This document shows, piece after piece, positions 1 to 9,226 of a DNA stretch of 64,000 nt. Every line of letters begins with the position of its first letter. Positions within the stretch are counted from its first letter, which is position 1. This DNA is from Lachnospiraceae bacterium (lineage in GTDB: Bacteria; Bacillota; Clostridia; Lachnospirales; Lachnospiraceae). Below the pieces are notes generated by a model that saw nothing but the letters and a program-made list of their open reading frames with translations, was not told where the DNA came from and searched no databases. The position numbers and the translations under genes were made by a program. The stretch lies in assembly GCA_029053015.1 (NCBI GenBank), contig JAIDHX010000035.1, forward strand, positions 176,714-240,713, written 5' to 3'.

Positions 1-285
1 AATTTATCTTATATTAGGGAAAAAACAGCAAGCAATGCAGATGCATTGAAGCAGTTTGGAATCAATGTGAACGCTAAGGGCAGAATGACGATTGATGAGG
101 ACACATTTAAAAATTCAGATATGTCCAAGGTACAGAGATTTTTCCAGAACTATGGCTCTTCTGTTGCCTCCAACGCATCACTTGTAGACTATTATATGAC
201 TACACAGGCGAATGCTGCAAATGGTTATACGTCTGACGGAGGCTATAATGTACAAGGAAATGCCCGTTACGCCAGCGCCGTATAA
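1..285 (+). CDS. C-terminal end of a FliD-like flagellar cap or related protein (partial)
   Basis: The frame is open from base 1 and ends with TAA at 283-285, so this is the last 94 codons of a gene that starts outside the window. The pattern FGINVNAKGRMTIDEDTF followed by VQRFFQNYG resembles the C-terminal end of FliD-type filament cap proteins, where a glycine-rich turn and an acidic DE-x-F segment precede VQ-x-(L/F)F. The last 40 residues are rich in Asn, Ala, Gly and Tyr. An intrinsic terminator follows within 40 bp. The family call rests on a short segment and is tentative; another secreted or filament-associated protein is possible. Confidence 0.5.
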   Translation, partial: NLSYIREKTASNADALKQFGINVNAKGRMTIDEDTFKNSDMSKVQRFFQNYGSSVASNASLVDYYMTTQANAANGYTSDGGYNVQGNARYASAV

Positions 286-320
286 TCGGTGTAAGAAAAG
301 ATAAAAATAAAGATAAAAGC

Positions 321-356
321 AAAGAGGATGCAAAATATGCATCCTCTTTATTTATA
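321..356 (+). terminator. Intrinsic terminator of the FliD-like gene
   Basis: A perfect 12-bp stem (AAAGAGGATGCA at 321-332, complement at 338-349) with a 5-nt loop is followed by a T-rich run. It lies 36 bp after the stop codon at 285. Confidence 0.85.
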
Positions 357-397
357 CTATTTTTAATAATTGCGAAACTCATATCTACCAGTTTCGA

Positions 398-532
398 ATT
401 GTGGACATTCTATATTCCATAAGCAGACCCTTGCTTACCGTCGGTACTTAGCGAGGTATTTTCGAGCTTAGTACCGCTACGGTAAGCTCGGAGCGAAAGC
501 GTGTCTGCGTTGGAATATAGAATGTCCACAAT
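398..532 (+). repeat. Hairpin element, copy A (about 135 bp)
   Basis: Perfect 22-bp outer arms (398-419 and 511-532) enclose a GCAGAC/GTCTGC pair (423-428 and 503-508), a CTTACCG/CGGTAAG stem (434-440 and 480-486) and an inner stem CGGTACT/AGTACCG (442-448 and 470-476). The apical part reads TTAGCGAGGT...TTCGAGCTTAG and the 3' side of the core carries GAGCGAAAGCG. The core matches copies B, C and D elsewhere in the window, but the outer arms do not. It sits in the gap between two convergent genes. No ORF is supported inside it. Confidence 0.85.
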
Positions 533-580
533 GACAACGGCGTAATTGCAAGATTTCGCAATCACCTATATCCCCATTTT

Positions 581-2422
581 CTATTGTGCAGGACCATATG
601 TAAAGGTAATGGAAAGTGTTTCCATATGGCTGAGGTCCGCATTGTCTACAATGACGGGTGAAACATTGGAGGTATTGCCGTCAGCGGTACGAGCCTCCGG
701 AGGAACTGTAGTAACCCATTCATTGAAGATATTGACGCGGGTACACTTTTGGTCATCAGAGGTGGTGTAAGGAGCGGCCGTAAGTGTGTAGGGCTCTCCG
801 TTTATGGCAAGCTCTGTGATGGTAACGACGTAACCGGGATAAAGAATCTCGCCGTTACCGATAGCCAATGCGCAGAAAGCGGTTCCGTTGGCAAAGCCAC
901 CGCCGGTTTTTGTAAAGTCAAGGCTTACCGTATAAGTGCCTTCGCCGGTAACCTCTACGTCTGTTGCCACCAGTCCGTCCGTCTTGGAACCGGGGTCATA
1001 CGTATCGCCGACGCTGTACATAATGCCCCAGTCGCTTGAATTAAACATAATCCATGCGACAGCGGTGCCGGTATCCTCCGCATCAAATGCGGTATCTTCA
1101 AATTTACTGACAGCATTTGCCTCGGCAGTTTCAATGGCGGACTGTGCCGTCGCCTTGATTTCCTCCTCTGTCAGGGAAGCCTGCGCGGAGTAGCGTCTCT
1201 CTAAGAAAAGATTTGCCACATCTTCGTCTATCATTTTCAGTTCTCTTCTGACAAACAGGTTGCTGCAGTCCCAAAGCATGGGACAGTAACCATACAAATC
1301 GCAGTTGTAAAGAAAATTGCTTAAAAAGTCACAGATATTGTCTTTCACAGTGCCGTCGTCCCGCATTGCTACAGCATATTCACCGATGATAACGCCATAG
1401 CCCTGCTCTGTGAATTTGCTCATCATTTCAAGCAGTGTGTTCTGTTCGCCGTAGTTTCTCTTTGTACCCCATACGGAAAGACTGGAATTACCGCAATAGC
1501 CCCATGGCGTATAGTAATGTACGGAAACAATCAGTTTATCTTTTGCAGTGTCCGTGGGCATAACAAAACGGTTGTCGCAGGTTTTTTGGATATCCGTATT
1601 ATATCCGGCAATCAATAAAAACCGCTGTGCGTTGTTGCCGCCGGTGCCGCGGACAGTATCCACGAATGTCTGATTGATGAGGTTCGTCATTTCATAACAT
1701 TCCTGCTCGGAGAGAGTACCCGAATCCGCTGCCACGTCCACATCGTTCAAGCGGCTGCCCAATTCTTCATTGGCAGATTCAAAAATCAGGTAGTCGGAAT
1801 ATTCCTTATATCTCTCCGCAATCTGCGTCCACATGGACACGTAGAGGTCCATTGCCTGCTTGCGGGTTTCTTCATTGGCAGAACCAAACATGCCCCACCA
1901 GCTTCCGTCCCAGTGGTCGTTGATGATGACATACATGTCTTCATTGAGGGCGTAATTGATGATTTCCTCCACGCGGTTTAAGTAATCTTCCCGGATGGTG
2001 TAATCACCGTTCTCATAGTCCATCGCGTTTGTCCATGCAACCGGAATCCGGAGAGAATCAAAGCCGGCATTTTTCATGGCGGTAATCATTTCCTGTGTGG
2101 TAACCGGCTGTCCCCAGTAGGTTTCGTAGGAAGAGACTGCGGCGGTGGTGCCGAAAGCGCTGCGTCCGTATGCTTCCATAGTGTTGCCCAGATTGATGCC
2201 ATTGCCCATCAGGGTTACAACTTCAAGAGAAGTAAGATCCTTACGGATATAACCGCTGTCCCACGTCTCTATGCCGTTGGCGGAAAGATGCTGGTACTTT
2301 TTGTCGGAAGCAGCAAAAGGTCCTAAGTGGGCAATCTTCATAACTGCCATAGTCAGACCGAAGAGTCCGAGAACCCCTGCAACAATGCAGATAATAAGAT
2401 TGCGTGATTTTGATTTTTTCAT
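581..2422 (-). CDS. Secreted or membrane-anchored GH5 endoglucanase
   Basis: A 613-residue glycoside hydrolase family 5 enzyme expected to cut beta-1,4-glucans outside the cell. Residues about 8-30 form a hydrophobic signal or anchor. The GH5 landmarks appear in order: GINLGNTME (75-83), SLRIPVAW (123-130), NDHWDGSWW (168-176), the acid/base glutamate E219 in ESANEE, VHYYTPWGY (301-309) and the nucleophile E348 in IIGEYA. After about residue 440 a beta-rich region with aromatic and Gly residues looks like a C-terminal carbohydrate-binding or accessory module. The start ATG follows an AGGTT-type site. It appears to be a single-gene unit facing the hairpin element at 398-532. The exact substrate (cellulose, xyloglucan, mixed-linkage glucan) cannot be told from sequence. 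Confidence 0.9.
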   Translation of the reverse strand: MKKSKSRNLIICIVAGVLGLFGLTMAVMKIAHLGPFAASDKKYQHLSANGIETWDSGYIRKDLTSLEVVTLMGNGINLGNTMEAYGRSAFGTTAAVSSYETYWGQPVTTQEMITAMKNAGFDSLRIPVAWTNAMDYENGDYTIREDYLNRVEEIINYALNEDMYVIINDHWDGSWWGMFGSANEETRKQAMDLYVSMWTQIAERYKEYSDYLIFESANEELGSRLNDVDVAADSGTLSEQECYEMTNLINQTFVDTVRGTGGNNAQRFLLIAGYNTDIQKTCDNRFVMPTDTAKDKLIVSVHYYTPWGYCGNSSLSVWGTKRNYGEQNTLLEMMSKFTEQGYGVIIGEYAVAMRDDGTVKDNICDFLSNFLYNCDLYGYCPMLWDCSNLFVRRELKMIDEDVANLFLERRYSAQASLTEEEIKATAQSAIETAEANAVSKFEDTAFDAEDTGTAVAWIMFNSSDWGIMYSVGDTYDPGSKTDGLVATDVEVTGEGTYTVSLDFTKTGGGFANGTAFCALAIGNGEILYPGYVVTITELAINGEPYTLTAAPYTTSDDQKCTRVNIFNEWVTTVPPEARTADGNTSNVSPVIVDNADLSHMETLSITFTYGPAQ

Positions 2423-2559
2423 TATAACCTCGTTTCCGTGCAGTCGCTAAAAAGCATCGCCGCACTTGTTATGGTGTCAGTATAATGGAAAATTCAAATG
2501 GAAAAAAGCATAATATTTATAGCTTTTTTACGACTTTTTTTAATGTACCTTCCGAAAAA

Positions 2560-5500
2560 CTAAAGTAATATTTCATCCATGGATTCAAACAGCTTATTGA
2601 TATCAATTGGCTTTGCTATATGACCGTTCATTCCACAGGCAATCGCTTCCCGTTTATCTTCTTCAAAGGCATTGGCCGTCATTGCCACAATAGGGATGGA
2701 AGCCAATTCTTTGTTTTCAAGCTGACGGATAGCCTTTGTCGCCTCATAACCGTTCATAACCGGCATTTGGACATCCATGAGAATTAACCGATAATATCCC
2801 GGGGCAGATTGCTTCAGCATATCCACAGCAGCCTGCCCATTGCAGGCAACTTCTATCGACAGTCCCGCTTCGCTTAAAATTTCTATGGCGATTTCCTGAT
2901 TCAGTTCATTATCCTCCGCAAGCAGAATGCGTCCGGTATGACGTTTTCTTGCGTTTTGACTGACGTCGCTGTCGTTTTCTTCATTTATATTTAAGACAGA
3001 ATGGAGACAAGAGGTCAGCTCGGACAAAAACAGCGGTTTGCCGCAAAATGCCGCGACACCGGCTTCTCTTGCTTCATTTTCAATATCAGACCAGTCGTAA
3101 GCTGTCAGCACGATAATTGGCGCATTGCCGCCTGCTTCTTGGCAGATTTTGCGGGTCACTTCGATGCCATTCATGTCGGGCAGCAGCCAGTCAATAATGT
3201 ATACATTATAATTGTCTTTCTGTGTGGCCGCCTGTTGTGTGCGCAGCACGGCTTCTTCACCTGATAATGTCCATTCTGCGCGCATGCCAAGCTGTTTCAG
3301 CATATGGGTAACGCTGTCACAGGTATTAAAATCGTCATCCACTACAAGCGCCCTGCAATTTTTTAATTCCGGTATATCCTGCAGAGCCTTGACTTCGGAA
3401 TTTAAGCGGAAGGTAAAAGATGCGATGAACTCGGTGCCTACACCCTGTTTACTTTTTACTTCAATCGTGCCGTTCATCATATCTACGATGTTTTTGGTGA
3501 TTGCCATTCCGAGACCGGTTCCCGGGATTCCGCTGAGTGTGCTGTTCTTTTCTCGCTCAAAGGGCTCAAAAATGTGGGCTACAAATTCCTCACTCATGCC
3601 GATACCGGTATCCTTGATGCGGAATTCATAGTTAGCGTGGCCTGCCGGCGCGCCGGGTTTTTCCGTGAGCTGCATGCTGACAGTACCGCCCGCACCTGTA
3701 TATTTAACGGAGTTGCCGAGCAGATTTAAAAGAACCTGATTCAGCCGCAGCTTGTCACAATAAATCTCTTCATGCATGACATTTATGGTATCCATGTAAA
3801 GTTCAAGCTGCTTTGCACGAACATCCGCCTGCAGGATGTTGCGCAGTCCGTGGAGAATATCGGGCAGGCTGCAGATATTTTCCTCCAGATGCATCTTGCC
3901 GCTTTCGATACGGCTCATATCCAGAATATCATTAATCAGGCTCAGCAGATGATTTCCCGACGACTTAATTTTCTTGAGATATTCTTCAACCTGTTCCTGT
4001 CGGTCAATATGATTCAACGCCAGCGTCGTAAAGCCCACAATGGCGTTCATCGGCGTGCGGATATCATGCGACATATTGGAGAGGAATACGCTTTTTGCTT
4101 TGCTCGCCCTGTTTGCCTGCAGGAGCGCATCCTCAAGCAGATTTTTCTGCTCCATTTCATTTCGGATTTCCTCATTGACATTGCGGAAACCTAAAAGAAT
4201 TCCGTGCTCCTCATCCCATGTACCTGCATACACGGCTCTCATCTGATAGTATTTTACCTCATTGTCTTTGTAAACGCGGTAATTGACGCAGTACAGCTTT
4301 TTGTCTGACAGCTCTTTTTTCAGATTGTCCAGAGAAGCAGCCTGCCGGAACATTTCCCTGTCATCTTCATAGACGGAATTCTGTATATAAAGCTCGATGC
4401 GTTCCTGGAGGGATATACTTTCGCTAAATGCAGAATTAATGATTTTGCCGTTTTGATCCTGAAGCGGGAAGCCCATGCCCGTGTTAAGGTTAATAAAGTA
4501 GACAATATTGTAGTCTATACTCAATGCCTGAAGCAGTCTTATCTGACGGCGTTCATTCTTCTTTTCCTGCAGCTTTTGAGCGGTACAGTCTAAAAGGAAG
4601 CGCTGGTAAAATAACATGCCATTTTCTTTTATGAGCTTGATATTGCCCATAACATGCAGTATTTCACCGTCTTTGTGCTGTACGCGGTACTCTACGCTGA
4701 CGCTGTCCCCTTCTTTTTTTAATTTCTGAATGGACTCCAGAAACTTTGCTCTGTCTTCTTCCATGACAGAGGCGGCAAATACATTAAAGCCTTCTTTTAA
4801 CAGATCGCTTTCTGATTCGTAGCCCAGAATTTTGAGCGCAGCCTGATTTATGCTGAGTATCTGGGAGCCATCTAATGAATGGCAGATTACGCCGCAGTCT
4901 ATGGTAGAAAAGATGGTTTCTAAGGTATGATTTTTCTGCAGAATTTCCTGTTTGTAAAGTTGCTCCTGTGTGACATCAATCGCCACGCCCACGGTTCCCA
5001 TTACGCTTCCGTCCAAGTCATACAGCGGGGATTTGTAAGTCATAAGCGTTCGTGTGCCGTCCTTGGTTTTGATGATTTCTTCGGAGACGCAGGTTTCTTC
5101 TTTTTGCATGACTTCCCGTTCCGACTCAATACATGCAGGGTCGTCCTGTTCCACATCCCAGATATAGGCGTGTCCGCGTCCCTCTACCTGCTCTTTGGTC
5201 TTATTAACCGTTTTACAGAAGCTGTCGTTTACCTTTTCGTGGATGCCATCTTTATCCTTATACCATATAAGGTTGGGGATATGGTTGATGGTAGCATCAA
5301 AATAATGGCTGGTCTCCCAAAAATCCTTGCTCATTTTGCAGGTTTGCTGCCACCTTAAAAAGCGGAAGCGGATTTCGTCTTCTGACAGGGGATTTATCCA
5401 TATATCCTTTATTTCCGGCAGAAAATCTGTCAAAAGGGCAACCTGCTCTTTGTCGGCAAGCAAAATGATTTCTGCAGTTTTACTTTTACAAGACAACAAT

Positions 5501-5697
5501 GTCTGCAGAGTTTCCTGTACATTCATGTCATGTAAATAAGCAAAAATCACATCTGCCTCAGCCGCCAAAGCCTTTTCCGGGTTATCGCTTTCAGAAAAAG
5601 TATGCGTAAAATGTGCAAGAGGGGACATTTCCCTGATAATTTCAAAGTTTCTGTTATGAGGACCTGTTAAATAGAAATGGATATGGCAATGGTACAT
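2560..5697 (-). CDS. Hybrid sensor histidine kinase with PAS domains and two receiver domains
   Basis: A 1045-residue cytoplasmic signalling protein with no clear membrane span. Residues 1-120 look like a degenerate receiver domain. PAS-like domains follow at about 130-250, 255-375 and 385-510. The HisKA phosphoacceptor is H544 in SNMSHDIRTPMN, followed by an HATPase domain with DTGIGM and GTGLGMAI. Receiver 1 has VVDDD and the acceptor Asp in IIDWLLPDMNG; receiver 2 has LLAEDNELNQ and LILMDVQMPVMNG. Phosphate probably passes from the His to the C-terminal receivers. No separate DNA-binding regulator is adjacent, so the output is unknown. A GGGAGG ribosome site precedes the ATG. Confidence 0.9.
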   Translation of the reverse strand: MYHCHIHFYLTGPHNRNFEIIREMSPLAHFTHTFSESDNPEKALAAEADVIFAYLHDMNVQETLQTLLSCKSKTAEIILLADKEQVALLTDFLPEIKDIWINPLSEDEIRFRFLRWQQTCKMSKDFWETSHYFDATINHIPNLIWYKDKDGIHEKVNDSFCKTVNKTKEQVEGRGHAYIWDVEQDDPACIESEREVMQKEETCVSEEIIKTKDGTRTLMTYKSPLYDLDGSVMGTVGVAIDVTQEQLYKQEILQKNHTLETIFSTIDCGVICHSLDGSQILSINQAALKILGYESESDLLKEGFNVFAASVMEEDRAKFLESIQKLKKEGDSVSVEYRVQHKDGEILHVMGNIKLIKENGMLFYQRFLLDCTAQKLQEKKNERRQIRLLQALSIDYNIVYFINLNTGMGFPLQDQNGKIINSAFSESISLQERIELYIQNSVYEDDREMFRQAASLDNLKKELSDKKLYCVNYRVYKDNEVKYYQMRAVYAGTWDEEHGILLGFRNVNEEIRNEMEQKNLLEDALLQANRASKAKSVFLSNMSHDIRTPMNAIVGFTTLALNHIDRQEQVEEYLKKIKSSGNHLLSLINDILDMSRIESGKMHLEENICSLPDILHGLRNILQADVRAKQLELYMDTINVMHEEIYCDKLRLNQVLLNLLGNSVKYTGAGGTVSMQLTEKPGAPAGHANYEFRIKDTGIGMSEEFVAHIFEPFEREKNSTLSGIPGTGLGMAITKNIVDMMNGTIEVKSKQGVGTEFIASFTFRLNSEVKALQDIPELKNCRALVVDDDFNTCDSVTHMLKQLGMRAEWTLSGEEAVLRTQQAATQKDNYNVYIIDWLLPDMNGIEVTRKICQEAGGNAPIIVLTAYDWSDIENEAREAGVAAFCGKPLFLSELTSCLHSVLNINEENDSDVSQNARKRHTGRILLAEDNELNQEIAIEILSEAGLSIEVACNGQAAVDMLKQSAPGYYRLILMDVQMPVMNGYEATKAIRQLENKELASIPIVAMTANAFEEDKREAIACGMNGHIAKPIDINKLFESMDEILL

Positions 5698-5754
5698 ATC
5701 AATTTCCTCCCGAATAATTATTGTGTTTACCAGTTTGATACTATAGATATTATC

Positions 5755-5783
5755 ATTTTAACAAGCGTGCGGGGTCGTGTCAA
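5755..5783 (-). promoter_or_regulatory. Promoter of the hybrid sensor kinase
   Basis: On the minus strand, TTGACA (5783-5778) is followed after exactly 17 bp by TAAAAT (5760-5755), about 60 bp upstream of the kinase ATG. It is a good vegetative sigma-type match. Confidence 0.7.
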
Positions 5784-5836
5784 TATTCTGAAAATTACCT
5801 TTTTATATAATCTCTTATTGGCATAAGCATAGAGGG

Positions 5837-7228
5837 TTGTGTATAATTACCATGAGAAATGTGAGAAACGAGGATAAGATAAAATTGAAAGAAAAGCATA
5901 TCTTCAGCAGCGTTATGCTGCGGGCGCTGCTGTTTCCGCTTATTATTGAGCAGATTTTAAATTCCCTTATGGGGACGGTCGATACTGTGATGGTGAGTAA
6001 TGTGGGTCCGGCGGCTATGTCTGCAGTTTCGCTGGTTGATTCCATTAATATATTGCTGATTCAGGCGTTTGCTGCATTGGCGGCAGGGGGCTGCATTGTC
6101 TGTTCCCAGTACATCGGCAAAAAGAATGAGGAAGCGGCAAATCAGGCAGCCAGACAGATTTTGCTGGTTATCTTCGTGATTTCGACAATAATTGCCATAA
6201 TCTGTCTTGTCTTTAACAAAGGGTTTCTGCATCTGATATTTGGTTCCGTGGAGGCGGACGTCATGGAGGCAGGCGTCATTTATTTCTTCTATACAGCACT
6301 TTCCTTTCCCTTTATCGCGCTTTATAACGGGGGTGCGGCAGTTTACCGTGCACAGGGAAATGCAAAACGCCCGATGCTGATATCCATAACCTCTAACTTT
6401 ATCAACATAGGCGGCAATGCCTTGTTTATCTGGGGTTTTCGAATGGGAGTGACCGGAGTGGCTGTGGCAACGCTCGTTTCGAGAGTGTTCAGTGCAGTGA
6501 TGGTGCTTTTACTTTTGCGGAAACCGGGGCAGATGATATGTGTAAACCATTACAGAAAGCTTCGTCCCGATAAATATCTGATAGGAAAAATACTGGCGGT
6601 GGGTGTACCCTCCGGCGTAGAAAACAGTATGTTCCAGTTTGGAAAGCTTGCAATCCAGTCCACGGTCTCTACCATGGGAACAAGTGCGATTGCGGCACAG
6701 GCAATGACAAATATTATGGAGACGCAGAACGGCGTCATTGCAGCAAGTATTGGTATCGGTCTGATGACAGTGGTTGGCCAGTGCATGGGAGCGGGCAGAA
6801 AGGATGAGGCAATATATTATATGCGCAGGCTGACGTTGTCTGCAGAAATCGGTATCATCATAAATTGTCTTTTGGTGTATGCACTTGCCTGCCCGATAAC
6901 GCAGATTGGCGCGATGGAGCCGGAGAGCGCCGCACTCTGCCTGTATATGATGGGATGGATAACGTTGTTTAAGCCGCTTCTATGGGTACTGTCCTTTGTT
7001 CCGGCATATGGCATGAGAGCGGCCGGAGACGTTAAGTTTTCCATGCTGGTATCCACGGCTTCCATGTGGATATGCAGGGTCAGTCTGTGCGTATTTTTGG
7101 TAAAAGCCTTCCACTTCGGACCAATGGCAGTCTGGATTGGCATGTTTACGGACTGGGGCGTCAGGGCGGTTATCTTTACCTGCCGTCTTCTCAGTAAGAA
7201 GTGGCTGGAGCATAAGGTTATTTCTTAG
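5837..7228 (+). CDS. MATE family multidrug/sodium antiporter
   Basis: A 463-residue integral membrane exporter with about 12 predicted hydrophobic spans in two related halves. The N-terminal half has the family pattern PLIIEQILNSLMGTVDTVMVSN, ending in the conserved DT-x-MV, and later YRAQGNAKRPM. MATE proteins expel cationic drugs or metabolites using Na+ or H+ gradients; the substrate here is unknown. The start is uncertain: GTG at 5837 sits too close to the GAGGG site and ATG at 5852 too far, so the N terminus may begin at either. Its stop is 2 bp from the end of the convergent ABC ATPase gene. Confidence 0.9.
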   Translation: MCIITMRNVRNEDKIKLKEKHIFSSVMLRALLFPLIIEQILNSLMGTVDTVMVSNVGPAAMSAVSLVDSINILLIQAFAALAAGGCIVCSQYIGKKNEEAANQAARQILLVIFVISTIIAIICLVFNKGFLHLIFGSVEADVMEAGVIYFFYTALSFPFIALYNGGAAVYRAQGNAKRPMLISITSNFINIGGNALFIWGFRMGVTGVAVATLVSRVFSAVMVLLLLRKPGQMICVNHYRKLRPDKYLIGKILAVGVPSGVENSMFQFGKLAIQSTVSTMGTSAIAAQAMTNIMETQNGVIAASIGIGLMTVVGQCMGAGRKDEAIYYMRRLTLSAEIGIIINCLLVYALACPITQIGAMEPESAALCLYMMGWITLFKPLLWVLSFVPAYGMRAAGDVKFSMLVSTASMWICRVSLCVFLVKAFHFGPMAVWIGMFTDWGVRAVIFTCRLLSKKWLEHKVIS

Positions 7229-7229
7229 G

Positions 7230-7928
7230 TTATGACTTGTCAGAGATGTTTTTCTGCCTGCCGTCTTCCATATAGATAATGCGGTCTGCCTGCTCAGCAA
7301 GTGCAAGATCGTGCGTGACCATCACAATTGTCAGTCCATCGTCATGAAGCCGATGCAGCAAGTCCATGATTTTCTGCCCGTTTTCACAGTCAAGATTTCC
7401 GGTCGGCTCATCTGCGAGGAGCACGGCAGGGTGATTGATGATGGCACGTGCAATCGCTACTCTCTGCTGCTCGCCGCCCGAAAGCTGTGAAGGGCGCGCA
7501 TAAAATTTTGTGCTGAGTCCGACTGCGGTAAGCGCTTCCTCTGCGCGTTGTTTTCTTTCGCGGCTGCGCACATGTGCATAGCCAAGCGGCATAGCGACAT
7601 TGTCTGTCGCAGTCAGTTCTTTTGCAAGATAAAATGCCTGAAATACAAACCCGATACTCTGATTTCGAAAGCGTGCCAGCGCGCGTGCATTCATATCGTC
7701 AATTTTTTCTCCGCGGAATAAGTATTCACCGGAGGTCTGCCGGTCCATTCCGCCCATAATGTTAAGAAGTGTGCTCTTACCACAGCCGGAGCGTCCCGTA
7801 ATAGCGACAAACTCACCCTGCGCAATGCTTAAACTCACGCCTTTGAGCGCTTCCGTCACATTCCGGTTTTTTCCTTTACCACTTTCGTAGCGTTTCATAA
7901 TATTTTTTAATACCAGACATTCTTCCAT
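7230..7928 (-). CDS. ABC transporter ATPase, LolD/MacB-like
   Basis: A 232-residue ATP-binding subunit. Walker A is GRSGCGKST, the signature is LSGGEQQRVAIARAI, Walker B is VLLADEPTGNLD and the switch is VTHD. The LAD-EPTGNLD form is typical of the LolD/MacB/BceA group that works with FtsX-fold permeases. The internal ATG at 7928 was chosen because GGAG lies 6 bp before it; the ATG at 7940 has no ribosome site. It is the last gene of a four-gene unit (10358-11416, 9227-10312, 7968-9224, this gene). It probably powers extrusion or mechanotransmission by the two permease-like subunits. Confidence 0.9.
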   Translation of the reverse strand: MEECLVLKNIMKRYESGKGKNRNVTEALKGVSLSIAQGEFVAITGRSGCGKSTLLNIMGGMDRQTSGEYLFRGEKIDDMNARALARFRNQSIGFVFQAFYLAKELTATDNVAMPLGYAHVRSRERKQRAEEALTAVGLSTKFYARPSQLSGGEQQRVAIARAIINHPAVLLADEPTGNLDCENGQKIMDLLHRLHDDGLTIVMVTHDLALAEQADRIIYMEDGRQKNISDKS

Positions 7929-7967
7929 AACAATCTCCATTTCTATATGTATAAAATCAGGGCGTGT

Positions 7968-9224
7968 CTATGACGCTTTCAATACTTCGGCAAGCTGTCT
8001 GCCGCTTACAATCAACGTGGCGATTCCACAGATGGAAAGGGTTGACAAAGCAGCAATGCCAAGACTGCATAAAACAGCTTCCACATGTATGGTTCCCTTC
8101 ATGGCAAGTACGGCAATCTGTATCCGCAGTACTGCCGGAACAGAGCAGATAAGCCCGATACAGGTTCCTGTGAGAATGACGCTGCCGGTCTCTGTAAGCA
8201 GTTCCGTAAACAACCGTCCATAGGTTGCACCACAAGCCACAGAGACTGCGTTGGTTTTTTCCCGTTTATGAAGAATTAAAATAAATATGCCTATCATGCC
8301 GCTTGTTGTGATGGCGAGTACGGAAATGCCTACCCAAAGCGACAGGCGGTAAGGAATCATGATATCTTCTGCACCGTCGTGAAGCTCAACGGACTGCTGC
8401 GTCAGCGAATAGTTATAATCTGCATTGGCATCCTTCAACTTTTTCACAAAATCTATGAACAGTTTCCAATTGCCGCTCCAGTCTTCCAAAAAAATCTGAA
8501 CTACAGTCTGTCCGCTTAAGCCCTGTGCGTGTGCAAGCGCGCCCATCTGTTCGAGAGGAAGCACAATGCAGTCTGACAGGGAAATTTGTTCTTCTGTAGA
8601 TACGCTTCCATACGAAAAACTTATAGTTTGTTTTTCTAAGTCCGAATCCATTGGTAAAAGCAGGTCAAGAGAACAGTTCCATTCATCGCCAAAGGCGAGG
8701 GTGCTTTCGGATAAGGTAAGCGAGGAAAGCCAAAAAGTAAAATAATTATCTTGCGTTGAAAGTGAGTTGTAGTGCTGCAGGTGTGCTGCCGCGCCGCTGC
8801 CAATATATCCTTCCTTCGGAATGGCAGAAACGCCAAGAGTGGCGGCGCTTTTTTCATCGGCAAAAAGAAGGTAAATTTCGGCGTTTTCTTCTGTATCTGC
8901 AAAGCTGAGCATATTCTGTACATAGGGGAGATATTGAATGATAAGCCCCTCGGCGTCTGTTTGGTTTCGCAGCCACTCTATCATATCAGCGGACACAGAA
9001 AAACCGTCCGGCTGGTAGGTGGTGCCCGACATATAACAGACAAGTTGTACCGCATCAGTTCCAATGCCTTCATCAATTTTACGCACAGTATCGTCACAGG
9101 ACATCGTTGTGTTCAGGCAATAAGAAAACAAGAACATGCCAATTGCTACTTCTATCAGAAGCAGCAGATAAATTCCTTTATTCAGCCAAATCATCCGGCA
9201 TGCCTTGCGTAATGAATAATCCAT
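7968..9224 (-). CDS. FtsX/MacB-like ABC permease subunit
   Basis: A 418-residue membrane protein. One span near residues 14-34 is followed by a large extracellular domain, then three spans in the last 130 residues (GISVLAITTSGMIGIFI onward), which is the FtsX/MacB topology. The ATG at 9224 has AGGAGGAAGTG upstream; a longer reading frame to 9425 is an overlap with the preceding gene and is rejected. It lies 2 bp after the stop of the other permease (9227). The two permeases plus the ATPase at 7230 probably make one heteromeric transporter. Confidence 0.8.
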   Translation of the reverse strand: MDYSLRKACRMIWLNKGIYLLLLIEVAIGMFLFSYCLNTTMSCDDTVRKIDEGIGTDAVQLVCYMSGTTYQPDGFSVSADMIEWLRNQTDAEGLIIQYLPYVQNMLSFADTEENAEIYLLFADEKSAATLGVSAIPKEGYIGSGAAAHLQHYNSLSTQDNYFTFWLSSLTLSESTLAFGDEWNCSLDLLLPMDSDLEKQTISFSYGSVSTEEQISLSDCIVLPLEQMGALAHAQGLSGQTVVQIFLEDWSGNWKLFIDFVKKLKDANADYNYSLTQQSVELHDGAEDIMIPYRLSLWVGISVLAITTSGMIGIFILILHKREKTNAVSVACGATYGRLFTELLTETGSVILTGTCIGLICSVPAVLRIQIAVLAMKGTIHVEAVLCSLGIAALSTLSICGIATLIVSGRQLAEVLKAS

Positions 9225-9226
9225 GC

